Shown piece after piece: positions 39,920-51,399 of a stretch of DNA of 64,000 nucleotides. The position numbers were made by a program, and so were the translations under genes. Under the pieces are notes generated by a model. The model had not been told where the DNA came from. It saw only the letters and a list, made by a program, of their open reading frames with translations, and did not search any database. How positions within the stretch are numbered: position 1 is the first letter of the stretch; each line of letters begins with the position of its first letter. The DNA is from Agelaius tricolor. Its lineage: Eukaryota; Chordata; Aves; Passeriformes; Icteridae. The stretch spans positions 992,001 through 1,056,000 of the forward strand of contig JALJCS010000016.1 in the NCBI GenBank assembly GCA_023055355.1, given 5' to 3'.

Positions 39920-40400
39920 CATCCATTATTCATGGCCCAGGCTTTGATTAAAAATCCGAGCAGTGATGAATATGCAAAAGCTCCCAGGAACAGATTTGTC
40001 AGATTGTCCATCCTTCATCCTCAGAAAGGAAAATCTCCAGAGGTCCTGGAATTGGAGAACTTCCCCCCCAAATCCCAGCATTATGGTCGGGATGAAACTC
40101 CTCTCTTCCCGCATCCAAATGGGAAAGTATTTGTGTTGGGAATCCAGAGCGAGGGCAGCGAGGAGAGGGGCGAGCACATGAGAGGAAATGTGATTTTCAT
40201 TCACATTGTGACTCGGCAGCCATTTAATTATTTTAATTAGGCTTAATTAGTGGTAAATTTACAATGATATGCTTGATACCTGGCATTAAATCTTCCATGC
40301 ATAAATGTTTTGTTAAAACGGGAAAATAGGCGCGTGGCACCCTGCCAGCAATTAGTGCTGAATGCGCTAATGACAGATTAGGGCTGGGTCCTGATTCCCG
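39920..40400. promoter_or_regulatory. Strong candidate conserved block
   Basis: GTGATGAATATGCAAAAGC, ATTTAATTATTTTAATTAGG, CTTAATTAGTGGTAAATTTA, GATATGCTTGATACC, CCATGCATAAATGTTTTG, GCAATTAGTGCTGAATGCGC and CTAATGACAGATTAGGGC. Very dense homeodomain/POU cores and no repeats; one of the best enhancer candidates. Confidence 0.5.
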
Positions 40401-40424
40401 GTGACAGCAGCGCCGGGAGCCGGA

Positions 40425-40890
40425 GCTTCCATCGGGAGCACGGAGCTTCCAACAGGAACAGGGAGCTTCCAACAGGAGCATCCATTGGGAATAGGAGCTT
40501 CCAACAGGAGCTTCCATCGGCAACAGGGAGCTTCCAACAGGAGCTTCCATTGGGAACAGGGAGCTTCCATCAGGAGCTTCCAACAGGAGCATCCATTGGG
40601 AGCCAGGAGCTTCCAATGGGAGCTTCCATCAGGAACAGGGAGCTTCCAACAGGAGCTTCCACCAGGAACAGAGAGCTTCCATCAGGAACAGGGAGCTTCC
40701 ATCAGGAGCTTCCATTGGGTACAGGGAGTTTCCATTGGGAAAAGGGAGCTTCCAACAGGAACTTCCATTGGGAGCAGGGAGCTTCCATCAGGAGCTTCCA
40801 TCGGGAACAGGGAGCTTCCACCAGGAGCTGGGAGCTTCCAACAGGAGCAGGGAGATTCCATGGGGAGCCAGGAGCTTCCATTGGGAGCCG
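40425..40890. repeat. GGAGCTTCCATCAGGAACAG minisatellite
   Basis: Units of 15-18 bp (GGAGCTTCCAACAGGAGCA, GGAGCTTCCATCGGGAACA) for 465 bp, compositionally irregular. Frames are artefacts. Confidence 0.92.
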
Positions 40891-41980
40891 GGAGTGCCAC
40901 CGGCCCCTGTGGCACCACCACCAACCAACCAGAGGAGCTCCCAGGGGAGCGCAATTCCCAGGGAAATGCCGGTGGCTGGGATGGGACCAACTCGGTGGTC
41001 GCCACCTGGTCCCCACACCAAAATCACTGAGAACATTCCCAAACTCAGCAGTTCCCTGTGGGAAAATCCAGCTCCATCCCCAGGCCTCTCTCCAGGACAT
41101 CATTCCCACATCCTCTCCTGCGTCTTGGTGTGTCAGCGCTCTCCTCATTCAACTGATCCATCCCTTCTTTCCTGGGGAGTTCCAGCTGCCAGAATCCTCC
41201 TGCTCCTTTGGAATTCCACCCAAATTTGGGTCTCCTGGGTTTCTAAGGCAGCAGGGAAGGGCGGCTGGAGAGCCACGAGGCTGCTCCAAACACTGGGACC
41301 AGGCAAGGAGTGGGACTGGGGAAGGAATTAATGCTCTGCATGGAATCCAGCACATGGAGCAATCCCAATGTTCCAATTACCACTGGAAATCCCGGGAAGA
41401 TGAATTCCAGTGGTTCCTAACTACAGTGAAGTGCACCAGGAGGGTTTTAAGTCTCTCCAATTCCTATTGATCTTCCTGTCTCCCGCTCCTACTGGAAACA
41501 ATTAGAGGTCAATAAGCGACAGGAGCTGGAATTCCCAGCTGCCAGAGAAACCATTTGGAAATATTTCCTTGTCCTTTTACACCCGGAGCTCTGTCAATGC
41601 CCCCATCCAATATTTTTTTACGGAAAAGAAAGGATCTTAGAAAATCTACCCGTGCTGTCTCCTGGTCTGGGAGCAGAGGGGATGAATCCAGAGGAGGAAA
41701 ATCCGGAGGATAAATGGCAGGGAAGCTCTGCTCCAACAGTCCCATCCATCCTGGAAAAACTGGAACGTCGTTACCCTCGGTGTGACCCTGCTGAGAGATG
41801 GGAAATCCTTCTGCAGAGCAGCCAGGGAGGAAATCTGGACACGGAAAGGTGGAAGGCAAGTTGGAAATGGCAGGAGGGCAGTGATTTCCTGCCTGTGGAT
41901 GAGGACGGGGGAATGCTGCGGGACCCCATGCTGGGGAACGCTCCTGGTGGGATTCAGGGCTTGGATTCTGGGCTGGAACA
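40891..41980. other. Intergenic, nothing recognised
   Basis: About 1.1 kb of unique-looking sequence. No splice-supported exon, CR1 copy or array. Confidence 0.45.
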
Positions 41981-41984
41981 CGAG

Positions 41985-42790
41985 CGGGATGCACATGTTG
42001 GACACACAGGTGGGATACACATGTTGGATGTGCGGACTGGGGACAGGCACTGGATGCACGTGTTGGATACAAGTGTTGGATGCACGTGTCGGACGCACAT
42101 TTTGGATGCATCAGCTGGTTGCATTCAGTGGTTCTATGGACGAGATGGGCATGTTGGATACGACATGGATACAGCATGTTGGACACGCATGGATACACGT
42201 GTTGGACACGGGTATTGGATGCATCCATTGGTTCCATGCACGGGATGCACATGTTGGATATTTCCCTTGGATGCATCCATTGGATGGACATGTTGGATAC
42301 ATCCATTGGATAGAAATGTTGGATGAATCCATTGGATGGACATATTGGATACATCCCTTGGATGGAAATGTTGGATGAATCAATTGGAAGCAAACGTTGG
42401 ACTCATCCATTGGATGGACATGTTGGATGAATCCATTGGATGGACGTGTTGGATACATCCATTGGATGCACATGTTGGATGAATCCATTGGATGCACATG
42501 TTGGATGAATCCATTGGATGCACATGTTGGATGCATCCATTGGATGGACGTGTTGGATGAATCCATTGGATGGACGTGTTGGATGAATCCATTGGATGCA
42601 TGCACTGGGACCTTGCATTGGATTCCCATGGATGAACAGACACACATTGGATGCAAACTCCAGGAACACAAACAGGATTCCCAGGGCTGCACATGCTGGA
42701 CACAATTGTTGGATGCCCCCATTGGAATGAGCACACGTGTGGGATGCACACTCCAGATCCATGTTGGATCCAAACTCTAGATCCATGTTG
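41985..42790. repeat. 26-bp GAATCCATTGGATG minisatellite
   Basis: Core at 42270-42605 of GAATCCATTGGATGCACATG plus TTGGAT; degenerate flanks extend to both sides. Each unit holds ATTGG, the inverse of CCAAT. Trp/His/Met-rich open frames are artefacts. Confidence 0.92.
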
Positions 42791-43609
42791 GATGCACCAG
42801 GACACCCCAGGAGCAGAAGAAGCACCAGGACAATGCCCTGGGATCTGTCTCCTGCCAGGAGTGATCCAGCCTGAGGAGAGGCACCATTCCCATATGGAAA
42901 TCTGGGATGCTGGGCAGACATGACCAATTTCCCAAGGCATGGATGGGTGCAGAGCCATGGAGCACAGCTCAATTCCCAGCTCAATTCCCAGCTCAATCCC
43001 GTCAGGAATCATCCATGGTACATTGAGAGTGCCTGAGGATGAACAGGCTGGAGCATTCCAGAGCCATTTATCTCCTCTTTTCCCAGCTTAACTCCTCCTC
43101 CCGAACCCTGCTGTCATTCCCAGCCCAGATCCGATGGAGAACGGGAAGGATCCCTCTCCAGATCCCGGAGCGCCGACAGGAGAAACGCAAACTGCGGGAT
43201 CTGCTGGATCCCAAGGAGCTGGGGGAGCTGGGAGTCATCCGGCCCCTTCTCCCGGGGATTCCCCAGGCACTGCCACGTGCCCCGAATCCCAGAATAACCC
43301 CCAGGGCACCTGAGCGCTCCTGAGCCGCCCCAGGCACGCTCGGGAATGTGACCCGATCCCAGAGCAGCCCTAAATCAACGCCGGGCTCCGGGCCTGTGCC
43401 AGGGGTGGAACCGAGCCACAGCCTTTGGATGAGCCTTTGGATGCGCCTCTGGACAGCCCCTGATTTAGGAGAGGCTTGGATTTCACTCGGATCCCATCAG
43501 GCACATGGGCACTGGCGGGGGGAGATTTTCCAGGAGCTGGGAAAAAATAGCAGCAGCTCCAAAGGAAGGAGGAGAAGTTCCTTCCTGGGCCTCTGAAGGA
43601 GGAACCACT
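42791..43609. other. Intergenic, nothing recognised
   Basis: Unique-looking sequence including a short tandem CTCAATTCCCAG x3 at 42967-43000. No gene seen. Confidence 0.45.
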
Positions 43610-44330
43610 CCAGAGATCATTAAGCCGAGCTTAGCTGATAATTGGAGCTTATAATTAAAAAATGATTTATTGACACAAGCTTTAGTGGGAAATTATGTTG
43701 GAGCTTCCTGTTAAATCCATAAAAGTCCTCGCTCACATCCTTAAACTCCAGGATTATTTCTTAACAACCCTTCTCCCTCGGAGGGGAGGGAGGAGCAGCT
43801 CTGTACCTGCTCCATTCCCCCTGGGAAAATCCTCCCTCGTTAATTCTGGGATGGGATAGGCCTGGAGGAGCCACTTCGGCTCCACAGAGCCCTTCAGCTC
43901 AAGAAGAACCTGCTCCAAATCAAGCTAAACCTACCTAAAATCAATAGGAACCTGCCCAAAATGAAGATAAACCTGCCCAAAATCAAGATAACCCCCCCAA
44001 ATTCCCAATCCAGAGGATTCCCTGTTCATCCCACAGCAGCGTCTTCCTTCCCCATCGTCCTGGCTGGAAAAGCCCAGAGAAGGTTTAATTAGGATTTAAT
44101 TTCAATCTGATAACGACAAAGTGTTTAGTAAATACCAGTTATTATCCAGGATATTTTTCTCAATTATTTTCCAGGATCCCAACGATGCCAGGGATGTGTA
44201 TCCCACATCCCTAAACCTCCAGAAATCCTGGGATTTTTAACGAGCAATCAGCTTTTAAAACATAACAGCGCTTCCAGGAGAGGAAATTAAAGGATTAACC
44301 GGAGCCAGGCCGGGATTTAGGAGCTGGAGG
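43610..44330. promoter_or_regulatory. Candidate conserved blocks around a short repeat
   Basis: 43610-43760 (GCTTATAATTAAAAAATGAT, TTATTGACACAAGC) and 44080-44330 (TTTAATTAGGATTTAATTTC, ACGACAAAGTGTTTAG) look constrained. Between them a 22-bp AACCTGCCCAAAATCAAGAT repeat occupies 43925-43995. Confidence 0.4.
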
Positions 44331-44739
44331 AGCAGTGGGAAGGCCGGGAAGTGACATCCCAGCCTTGCTCCTGGTTTTCCAGCCGGATCCAGGGATGATG
44401 GCCTGAGCATCCTCCTCATCGCTGAGCTCTCCTGAGCCAGGGGAAGATGGGAATGGAACCTGGATCAGCAGGACGGGGACCAGAGGGGACTTTGGGGGCC
44501 TCAGGGGTGAGGAACATCACCAGGCTGCTCCTGGAAAGAAGGAGCTCGTTCCCGATGGATTCTAGGGGGGCGATCCGGGGGGCCAGCGGCGGGGCCAGCA
44601 GGAATTTCTCCTCGCAGGTGACCGAGCAGCTCCGATTTGTCTCTGCCCGCAGCAGAAAAAGCAGAAAAAGCCCCACGGGAGCTCCTCCAGCTCCATCCCA
44701 AACAAAGCCTCCCTTTATCCCGCGGCGTTTTGTTCCCAT

Positions 44740-45190
44740 GGCACGGAGGTCAGCGGGAAAGGAGATTTATTAAGGCATAAACAAACCTCGGGAATGCTGC
44801 CGGTAATTCCACTTCCGTCCAAAAGCGCGGTGGTTTTTAAAGCTCCTTTAAATGATCTCTTCCCAAAGAAAACTCCCGTGTAATCTGCCGGCGAGGGAGG
44901 GAGGGCTGTTGAGCCATGAATTATTCAGGGAAGGCTCTCGGGAGCCTCTGGAGATTATTCCCACCATTGTCCGCCCTGATGGGTCATTATGCGCTCCCCG
45001 GATTTAATCTTTGGGGCTATCCAGCGGCACAGAAAAAATGGATGAATAACAATTTTCCTGTAATAACCTTCAACTAACCTTTCAACCGGAGTGAGTAATT
45101 CCAATCCTATTTTCACATCAATGCCGCAGTCAAAGCCAGGCAATTATCCCTTATCTCTTCCAGAACCCTCCTCCTTTAATTTTTAAAGGG
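44740..45190. promoter_or_regulatory. Strong candidate conserved block
   Basis: GATTTATTAAGGCATAAACA, GCCATGAATTATTCAGGG, GGGTCATTATGCGCTCC, GGATGAATAACAATTTTCC, GGCAATTATCCCTTATC. 450 bp with no repeats in a repeat-dense region. Confidence 0.45.
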
Positions 45191-45559
45191 ATGTTCAAGC
45201 ACTTACTGGAGGCAGGGAGAAGAAAGGAGCCTGGGATGGAGTTCGGGAATGTTTTGATGAGCAGCGATAGGGATGAGCTGTGGATAATTATTAATTTCTT
45301 CCCCCATTTTGCCGCATTCCTCAGTTCCCAATTTCCTCACCCAGCTGGGACAGGGAAGGGATCATTCCCCAATTCCCTGAGTCCCCTCTTTTTGTCCCCA
45401 ATTCCTGAGTGTCCCCAAGCGTCACCTCGGGGTGGCTCTGGTGTGCCCTGGGTGGTGGCAGGTGGCTCTTCCAGAGTCACCCACCAGCATTCCCAAAATC
45501 CCAGCGCTGCTTCCTGGGATAGCAAGGCAGAGGAGAACCATTGCCCTCGTTCCTACACA
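45191..45559. other. Intergenic, nothing recognised
   Basis: Unique-looking sequence leading into the hairpin array. Confidence 0.4.
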
Positions 45560-45737
45560 GTGTCCCCAAAGGGGGACATCACCCTCGGTGTCCCCAAAGG
45601 GGGACATCACCCTCAGTGTCCCCAAAGGGGGACATCACCCTCAGTGTCCCCAAAGGGGGACATCACCCTCAGTGTCCCCAAAGTGGGGACATCACCCTCG
45701 GTGTCCCCAAAGTGGGGACATCACCCTCGGTGTCCCC
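45560..45737. repeat. 28-29-bp minisatellite whose unit is a hairpin
   Basis: Six units of GTGTCCCCAAAGGGGGACAT plus CACCCTCG/A and a partial seventh. TGTCCCC and GGGGACA in each unit are reverse complements around a 4-5-nt loop. Units 5-6 have an extra T in the loop only. Confidence 0.93.
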
Positions 45738-46029
45738 AGGGAGTCCCGGGCAGGGACAGGAACCCGCAGGGGGAGCCAGGGATGCGCTGCAGAATTCCCG
45801 GGGCTCGGATCCCGCTGGGCCCGGCCATGGGAATTGGGATGGACAGAACACCGGGAAAAAACCTCGGGAAGGGATTTTGGATCAGCCGGGGCTGGGAGCC
45901 GAGTTTGGGGAGCAGGACCGGCCCCATTGCAGCCCTGATCCCTGAGCTCTCCCAGCTCTTCACTTGCTCCAAGATCCTTTCCCACCCGGGCTGGTGTGGG
46001 AGGAAGGAAAAACCTCCAGTACATCCTTG

Positions 46030-46470
46030 GCAGAAAACAACATCCATAATTATATTTATAAAAATATTTATATAAATAATAACATATTATTTATATAAAT
46101 AATTTATATAAATGATATAAATATATATTATTTATATAAATAATATTTATATAAATTTTATATTATACATATATATAAAAATGTATTTTATAAAGTTATT
46201 AGCATATACAAAATAAATCTATAAATCTAGAATATAACATATAGCATAAAAATAATATAACATAACATAACATAACATAACATAACATAATATAATATAA
46301 TATAATATAATATAATATAATATAATATATAAAATGAATATATATCAATATATATAACATATAAGTATACATATATAACATATAAGTGTATATATATATA
46401 TATAAATATAAAAATATTTTTACACATAAACACACTTATCTATAAATTATATTTCTATATTTAGGAGACA
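46030..46470. repeat. AT-rich low-complexity tract
   Basis: About 440 bp of TA-rich sequence: ATATTATTTATATAAATAAT early, (ATAAC)n at about 46253-46290, (ATAAT)n to 46330, then (TA)n. It stands out in a GC-rich region. Confidence 0.95.
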
Positions 46471-46925
46471 GAAGCTGCCATGTCCATGCCCAGGCCCAGC
46501 TGCCCCTTCCCCCCAATCCCCTAAATGTCCAGAACTGCCCCTTTTGTCCTCTCTCTTCCAGGGAATATTGCCGGGATCATCGGCTGCATTTAAAGTCCAG
46601 CGCAGGGCAGATCCCTCCTGGTGAGAGCAGGAATTCCATGGGCGAAGGAGCCCATTGTTCCCGGAGAATGGCACCGGGAATCGGGAATGCTCCGCTCCCA
46701 TCCCCTGTCCCCGCGGATTTAAGAGCGCAGGGATCCATCAGAGCATCCCAAATGGCAGGATCGGGGCCGGGCGGCTTTAAGAGCCCTGGAATGCGATGGG
46801 AAGCGGGAGCCGCCGCCAGCTGGCACAGCCGGGAGCTCCGGATCAATGCTGGGATTGTTCGGGATCACGGGAACGAGAAAGGAGAGGAACTGAGAGGAAA
46901 AATCAGCTGGAGGTGAGGTCAGGGC
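46471..46925. other. Intergenic, nothing recognised
   Basis: Unique-looking GC-rich DNA between the AT-rich tract and the next array. Confidence 0.4.
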
Positions 46926-47143
46926 ATGGGGTGGGCAGGGCAGGAGCAGGGATGGGGCAGGAATGGGATTGGGATGGGCAGGAAGGGATCAGGAATGGGC
47001 AGAATTGGGATTGGGATGGGCAGGGAAGGATCAGGAATGGGCAGAACATGGATTGGGATCAGGAATAGGCAGAATTGGGATTGGGATGGGCAGGGAGGAA
47101 TCAGGAATGGGCAGAACTGCAATTGGGATGGGCAGAAAAGAAC
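46926..47143. repeat. 42-bp minisatellite
   Basis: Five units of GGGATGGGCAGGGAAGGATC plus AGGAATGGGCAGAATTGGGA and TT, with one short unit. Confidence 0.92.
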
Positions 47144-47708
47144 AGGGATGCTCCAAGCTGAGCAAAGCATAGACAGGGATGGAATAGGAATTCCCAGTGA
47201 AGGATTAGGTAAATCCAGGCGGGAATCCCTGCCCGGCCTGCTGGGAAAGGTGCACAACCAGACCTTGTTTGGGGGAAATTCCTTCACCATGAGCTTCCCA
47301 TGGAAATCAGGGCATCCCAGCATCCAGGGCATGGCCTTGTTTGTCCTCCCAGTTCTCCCAGTCTGGGCCCAGTAGGGCTGGGCTGGTGTTGCCCAAGGCC
47401 TCTGTCCTGACGCTGTCTGGCTGGAGAAATCTTGGAGCCAAGGCTCCATAAATTCCTTATTGGTCACCCCGAGCTGCATCCCACGGCTCTGGAATAGCTG
47501 CAGGCTGAGAACAGGCCTCTGAAAAGGCATTAAAAATCCCGGGAAATAAACAGAGAGGGGGAGAAGCTGGAGCTGGGTCTGCTCTGAAATGCTGGGAGGT
47601 TTCCTATGGAGGGGGCTGGGAATAAATCCGGCACTTGTGGAATTCTCTGGAAGGTGACTTTGTGCTGCCTGGGCTGGCTGTTCCTGGGCTGTCCGCAGGA
47701 AAACAGGC
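47144..47708. other. Unclassified segment, possibly an old repeat
   Basis: Contains GGTGCACAACCAGACCTTGT, ACCATGAGCTTCCCATGG, TCTGGCTGGAGAAATCTTGG. The minus strand is open for about 280 codons into the flanking arrays. It resembles a mobile-element relic but I cannot assign a family. Confidence 0.3.
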
Positions 47709-47812
47709 AGGAATTCAGGGATTGCTCCATCCCTGCCAGGACAGGAATTCAGGGATTGCTCCATCCCTGCCAGGACAGGAATTCAGGGATTGCTCCATCC
47801 CTGCCAGGGCAG
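47709..47812. repeat. 34-bp tandem repeat x3
   Basis: Three nearly identical copies of AGGAATTCAGGGATTGCTCC plus ATCCCTGCCAGGAC; recent expansion. Confidence 0.95.
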
Positions 47813-48309
47813 GGCCTGGATGTGCCTCTGGAGCAGGAGATGTTGTCCAGGCCTTGTCCTTTGCTCCTTCCCTGTGTTCAGCCCTCAGTTACAAATCCCG
47901 GGAATGTGGGAGCCTGCGGATGATTCCAGAGGCTCTGGAACTGCCCTGTCCCTGCTGTGTCCCCCGTCCTGGGGACAATCCACTGTCCTCAGCAGGGACC
48001 CCACACAGGGAGCCCACCCAGCTGATGACCCAGAGGAGGAAGCGTCACTTCCCAAAGATCCAAGGAGTCTCCCAGGGATCTCGGGGGCAGGTCTGTGCCC
48101 CAAGCAGCTGTGCCACATCTGCCCTGTCCCCAGGGTGGGCGCTGGGCTTTCCCTAGGCTGCTTCCCAAGAATCCCTTTGCAGTTCCAGTGAGTGAGGAAT
48201 CCCTTTCTCATGGAATTGTCCCTCAGGATCCTTTGGTTTTGTTTCCTGACTCCTGTGAGAGGAAATCCAGCCCTGGCCCAGGGAGTCCCCAGCCCTGGGG
48301 GGTGTAAAT
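47813..48309. other. Intergenic, nothing recognised
   Basis: Unique-looking GC-rich sequence up to a CR1 tail. Confidence 0.4.
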
Positions 48310-48420
48310 CAGATGTGGCACTTGGGGACGTGGTTGGGGTGGCCTGGCAGTGCTGGGAATGGTTGGACTCAATGACCTTAGGGGGCTTTTCCAACCCAAA
48401 TGATTCCATGATCCTACAGA
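48310..48420 (+). mobile_element. CR1 LINE 3' tail, sense
   Basis: TGGTTGGACTCAATGACCTT, GGGCTTTTCCAACCCAAATG, ATTCCATGATCCTACAG: the extreme CR1 3' end. Confidence 0.85.
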
Positions 48421-48779
48421 GAGGTGCCCACCCTGCTGGTGCCCCCTCAGTGTCACCCAGAGCCAGCCCCTGTCCCCAGTCCCACCCTCCCAGTGACCTG
48501 CAAAACGCCCCAATCCTGGCATTCCCAGATCCAGGAGTGGACATTTCCCACCCCGGAGCTCCATCCCGACCAGGCAGCAGAGACAAACATTTTGTCAGCG
48601 CTGACAAAGCTGAGCTTTTAGGAAAGGTAGGGGGGAAAAAAGGGAAAACAGAAAAAAAAAATTAATTGGGACAACTTCCAGCAGGGAGCCCGGTGTGCTG
48701 GAGGCAGGAGAGCCATCCGGAGCAGGGAATGATTTAGAGGGAAGCAGGGAGAGGATTTGGGAAACCATGGCACCGGGTC

Positions 48780-49170
48780 CCCACGGTGCTCATTAAGGTT
48801 GTACAGATTGCAGCTCCCAGCTCTCCAAAGTGCCCGTTATTAATCCATAAAAACATCGCCCGAGTGATTGAATCCGATGATTACTGGAGCAGGCAAACAC
48901 GGGGGAGATGGGAAAATATCCTGGCGCTCTCCTGCAAGGCTCCAGGAGCAGGGAAAGAAAAAATAGATGGGAAAGAAAAAAAAAAAAAAAGGAAAATGAT
49001 GTGAAATATTAATGAGAGCTGTTTGCCCCCGGGCACGGAGCGCAATCCAGGCTTTCCCGGGGACATCCAGTGGAAGAGCTGATTACCAGGGATGAACATC
49101 CCCAAATATTCAGGATCTTTAGATTTCACCTCTGGTGTGGCCGCCAAAGCCGATTCCCTTATCAGCCCTC
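48780..49170. promoter_or_regulatory. Candidate conserved block
   Basis: CCCGTTATTAATCCATAAAA, GAGTGATTGAATCCGATGAT, ATGTGAAATATTAATGAGAG, and AGCCGATTCCCTTATCAGCC. A poly-A at 48974-48990 interrupts it. Confidence 0.4.
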
Positions 49171-49689
49171 TGCAGGCGCGGCCCCGGGGGATCCGGAGCG
49201 CCGGGAACGATGGAATTAGCACCGGGATGAGCCTCTGGAAGGTGCTGCGGGGGCCTCGGGCAGAGCAGGGGATTTATTGCCGGCTCGGATCCCTGGGAGT
49301 GCAACCAATGGATTGAGGACACCTCGAGAGTGCCAACGATGAACGGGGAACTGGGGAAGGAGCAGTGCCCACTGTGCCAGGCAGGGCTGGAAGCGCCATC
49401 CCGCGGCTCCCAGGGATGTGGGAATGTCCTGGGAATGAGGGCAGGGTCCTGGAGCGCTTGGGTGGTGCTAACTGGGATCGAGTCTGGCTGTCCCAGGTGT
49501 AGTTGGGAATAGAACACCCACGGCACTGGTTTTCCATGGCTGTTGGACAGGGATGAGCTCCCGGTGCTGCCGGGCAGGGGACACCGAGGGTGACATCACA
49601 CGGTGACACCTGGGCACGGGTGGGGAGCTGCCACACCCGCACACCTCACCTTTCCCGCCTTTATCCCAGGATTCCCTTCCCATTTTTGT
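49171..49689. other. Intergenic, nothing recognised
   Basis: Unique-looking GC-rich sequence; no array or CR1. Confidence 0.4.
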
Positions 49690-49915
49690 GCTGGTTCTCC
49701 CTGAATCCCAGAATCCAGAGGCTGGAAAAGCCCTCCAAGGCCATCGAGTCAAAGCTGTGTCCAATCCCCGCCTGTAGCCAGCCCACAGCACTGAGTGCCA
49801 CATCCAGGAACTCCTTGGGCACTCCTTGAGTGATTCCTTGGGAATTACTCAGGGATGTGTACTCCAAACCTCCCTGGGTAATTCCAATGCCTGGCCACCT
49901 TTTCCATGAAGAAAT
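49690..49915 (-). mobile_element. CR1 LINE 3' tail, antisense
   Basis: CCAGAATCCAGAGGCTGGAA, AAGCCCTCCAAGGCCATCGA, CTGAGTGCCACATCCAGGAA, CCTGGCCACCTTTTCCATGA. Confidence 0.9.
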
Positions 49916-49954
49916 TCCCGCCTGGAATGGTTTTGAGGAAACAAATGGTGCTGC

Positions 49955-50132
49955 TGATGGGAGAACAGCCCCATTCCCATTGGGATTTAATGGGAGAGAA
50001 CAGCCCCATTCCCACTGGGATTTAATGGGAGAACAGCCCCATTCCCACTGGGATCCAATGGGAGAGAACAGCCCCATTCCCACTGGGATCCAATGGGAGA
50101 ACAGCCCCATTCCCACTGGGAGTTAATGGGAA
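49955..50132. repeat. 33-35-bp minisatellite
   Basis: Five units of GGGAGAACAGCCCCATTCCC plus ACTGGGATTTAAT; a two-base GA insertion alternates between units. Confidence 0.94.
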
Positions 50133-50189
50133 AACTCCCGCCGAGGAGGGAGCTGAGATCCACAATCCCCAGGAACAACGGAGCTGGGA

Positions 50190-50480
50190 TGCAGCGGAAG
50201 AGCTAAAATTAACCCGAGAGCTCGTTAGCGAGACGAGGGAACATCCAATAAAGTGACATTTTCCTTGTAACACGTTGCACTTGGAGGGTTTTCTGTCCTT
50301 GGCAATGGATTTGCCGCTCGGAGGTGCTTCCCTTCTGCTCAGCCACCGAGCCCGGGCTCATTAGGGAATTTTTAATTAGCTTTTCTTTTACAGGGAGACT
50401 GGGATTGAAGTTTCCACGTGAGCTGTGATTTGTAGATATACCCATTAAAATCCCAGTTTGTCTCTGGCCTCTCCTCAGCT
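50190..50480. promoter_or_regulatory. Strong candidate conserved block
   Basis: AGCTAAAATTAACCCGAGAG, CATCCAATAAAGTGACATTT, GGGCTCATTAGGGAATTTTT, TTAATTAGCTTTTCTTTTAC, GAAGTTTCCACGTGAGCTG. Contains CCAAT, homeodomain and CACGTG E-box motifs; no repeats. Confidence 0.45.
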
Positions 50481-51399
50481 TGTCTCCATCCAGCACTGGA
50501 GGTTTATTTGTTCAAATCCCAGCGAATCCCAAAAGGTTTGTGGAATCCAGCCCGTCTGGATCCTCACTCAAGGAGACAGGTTACTCATTCCTTGGGCTTT
50601 TCCCATATAAAAGGTTCCATCCAGCCAATCCATGAGTAAAACCAGGACAAGGAGCACCAAGCGCAGCCAAGCCGAATTCCCAGACTACAGTGAAGCTCAT
50701 TCATTCATCCCGAGGGATGGGGCAGGGAAAGGAACCCCGATGGTTTTGGGAGAGAATTCCAGGGAAAACAAAGGCCTGACCTCAGCAGATAACGATTTTG
50801 GAATTACTGGCCCATTCCAGGCCCGATGGAAGGGAGGAGAAAGGGGAAAAAGCCTCCCTCTTTCCTGACGCCCTGCTCCAGGTTTTAATGGAAAAATTAA
50901 ATCCTGGAATTGTTGCTGGCCCAGAAAGGAAATCACTTGGAGCTGTGGTGTTCCAGAGGCACCGTGGTGGAAGGGGAGAGGGAGAATACGATGGAGAGGA
51001 GAGGGATGTCAGGGTGGAGAGGGTGGGAATGTCACCATGAAGGGAAGAGGGATGACATGACGTCATGGCTGTGCCAGCCCTGGCTGAGCTTCCTTCATTA
51101 TTCCCCTTTTTTTTCCCCAAAAAGAAGGGGGAAATTGAAGAAACAGGAGCACAGTCTTCCCAGATTAAAGCATTCAGGGATCATTTGAATCTTAAAATTT
51201 TGAATTTGCCAAAATAAGGAGATGCTCACCTTGGAAATCTCCTGGGAATAAGAGCGGGGCAGAGCCAAGCCAGGCTGCAAATTCCATGAGAAACAGGCAC
51301 AAACCCTGGAGAGGTTTGGCTCCAGCTAAATCCAACCCTATTCCAGCGCCGTCCCAAACATCTGGGGCTCGCTCAGATAAACAGCTCCACTTTTGGGTG
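50481..51399. other. Intergenic, nothing recognised
   Basis: Unique-looking sequence with an AT-richer patch near 51110-51230. No gene, CR1 or array. Confidence 0.4.

Noticed and set aside
41985..42790. Trp/Met/His-rich repeat protein on either strand
   Set aside because: 26-bp array; no start context, splice sites or homology.
43039..43330. Short open frame of mixed composition (RRQEKRKLRDLLDPKEL region) as a possible exon
   Set aside because: No bounding splice sites of quality, no start context and no family I recognise.
46030..46470. AT-rich tract as a scaffold attachment region or replication origin
   Set aside because: Composition alone (TA, ATAAC and ATAAT simple repeats) does not support either.
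46919..47764. Minus-strand 281-codon frame that might be a mobile-element protein
   Set aside because: Both ends are minisatellite translation and the middle shows no domain I recognise; kept only as an unclassified segment.
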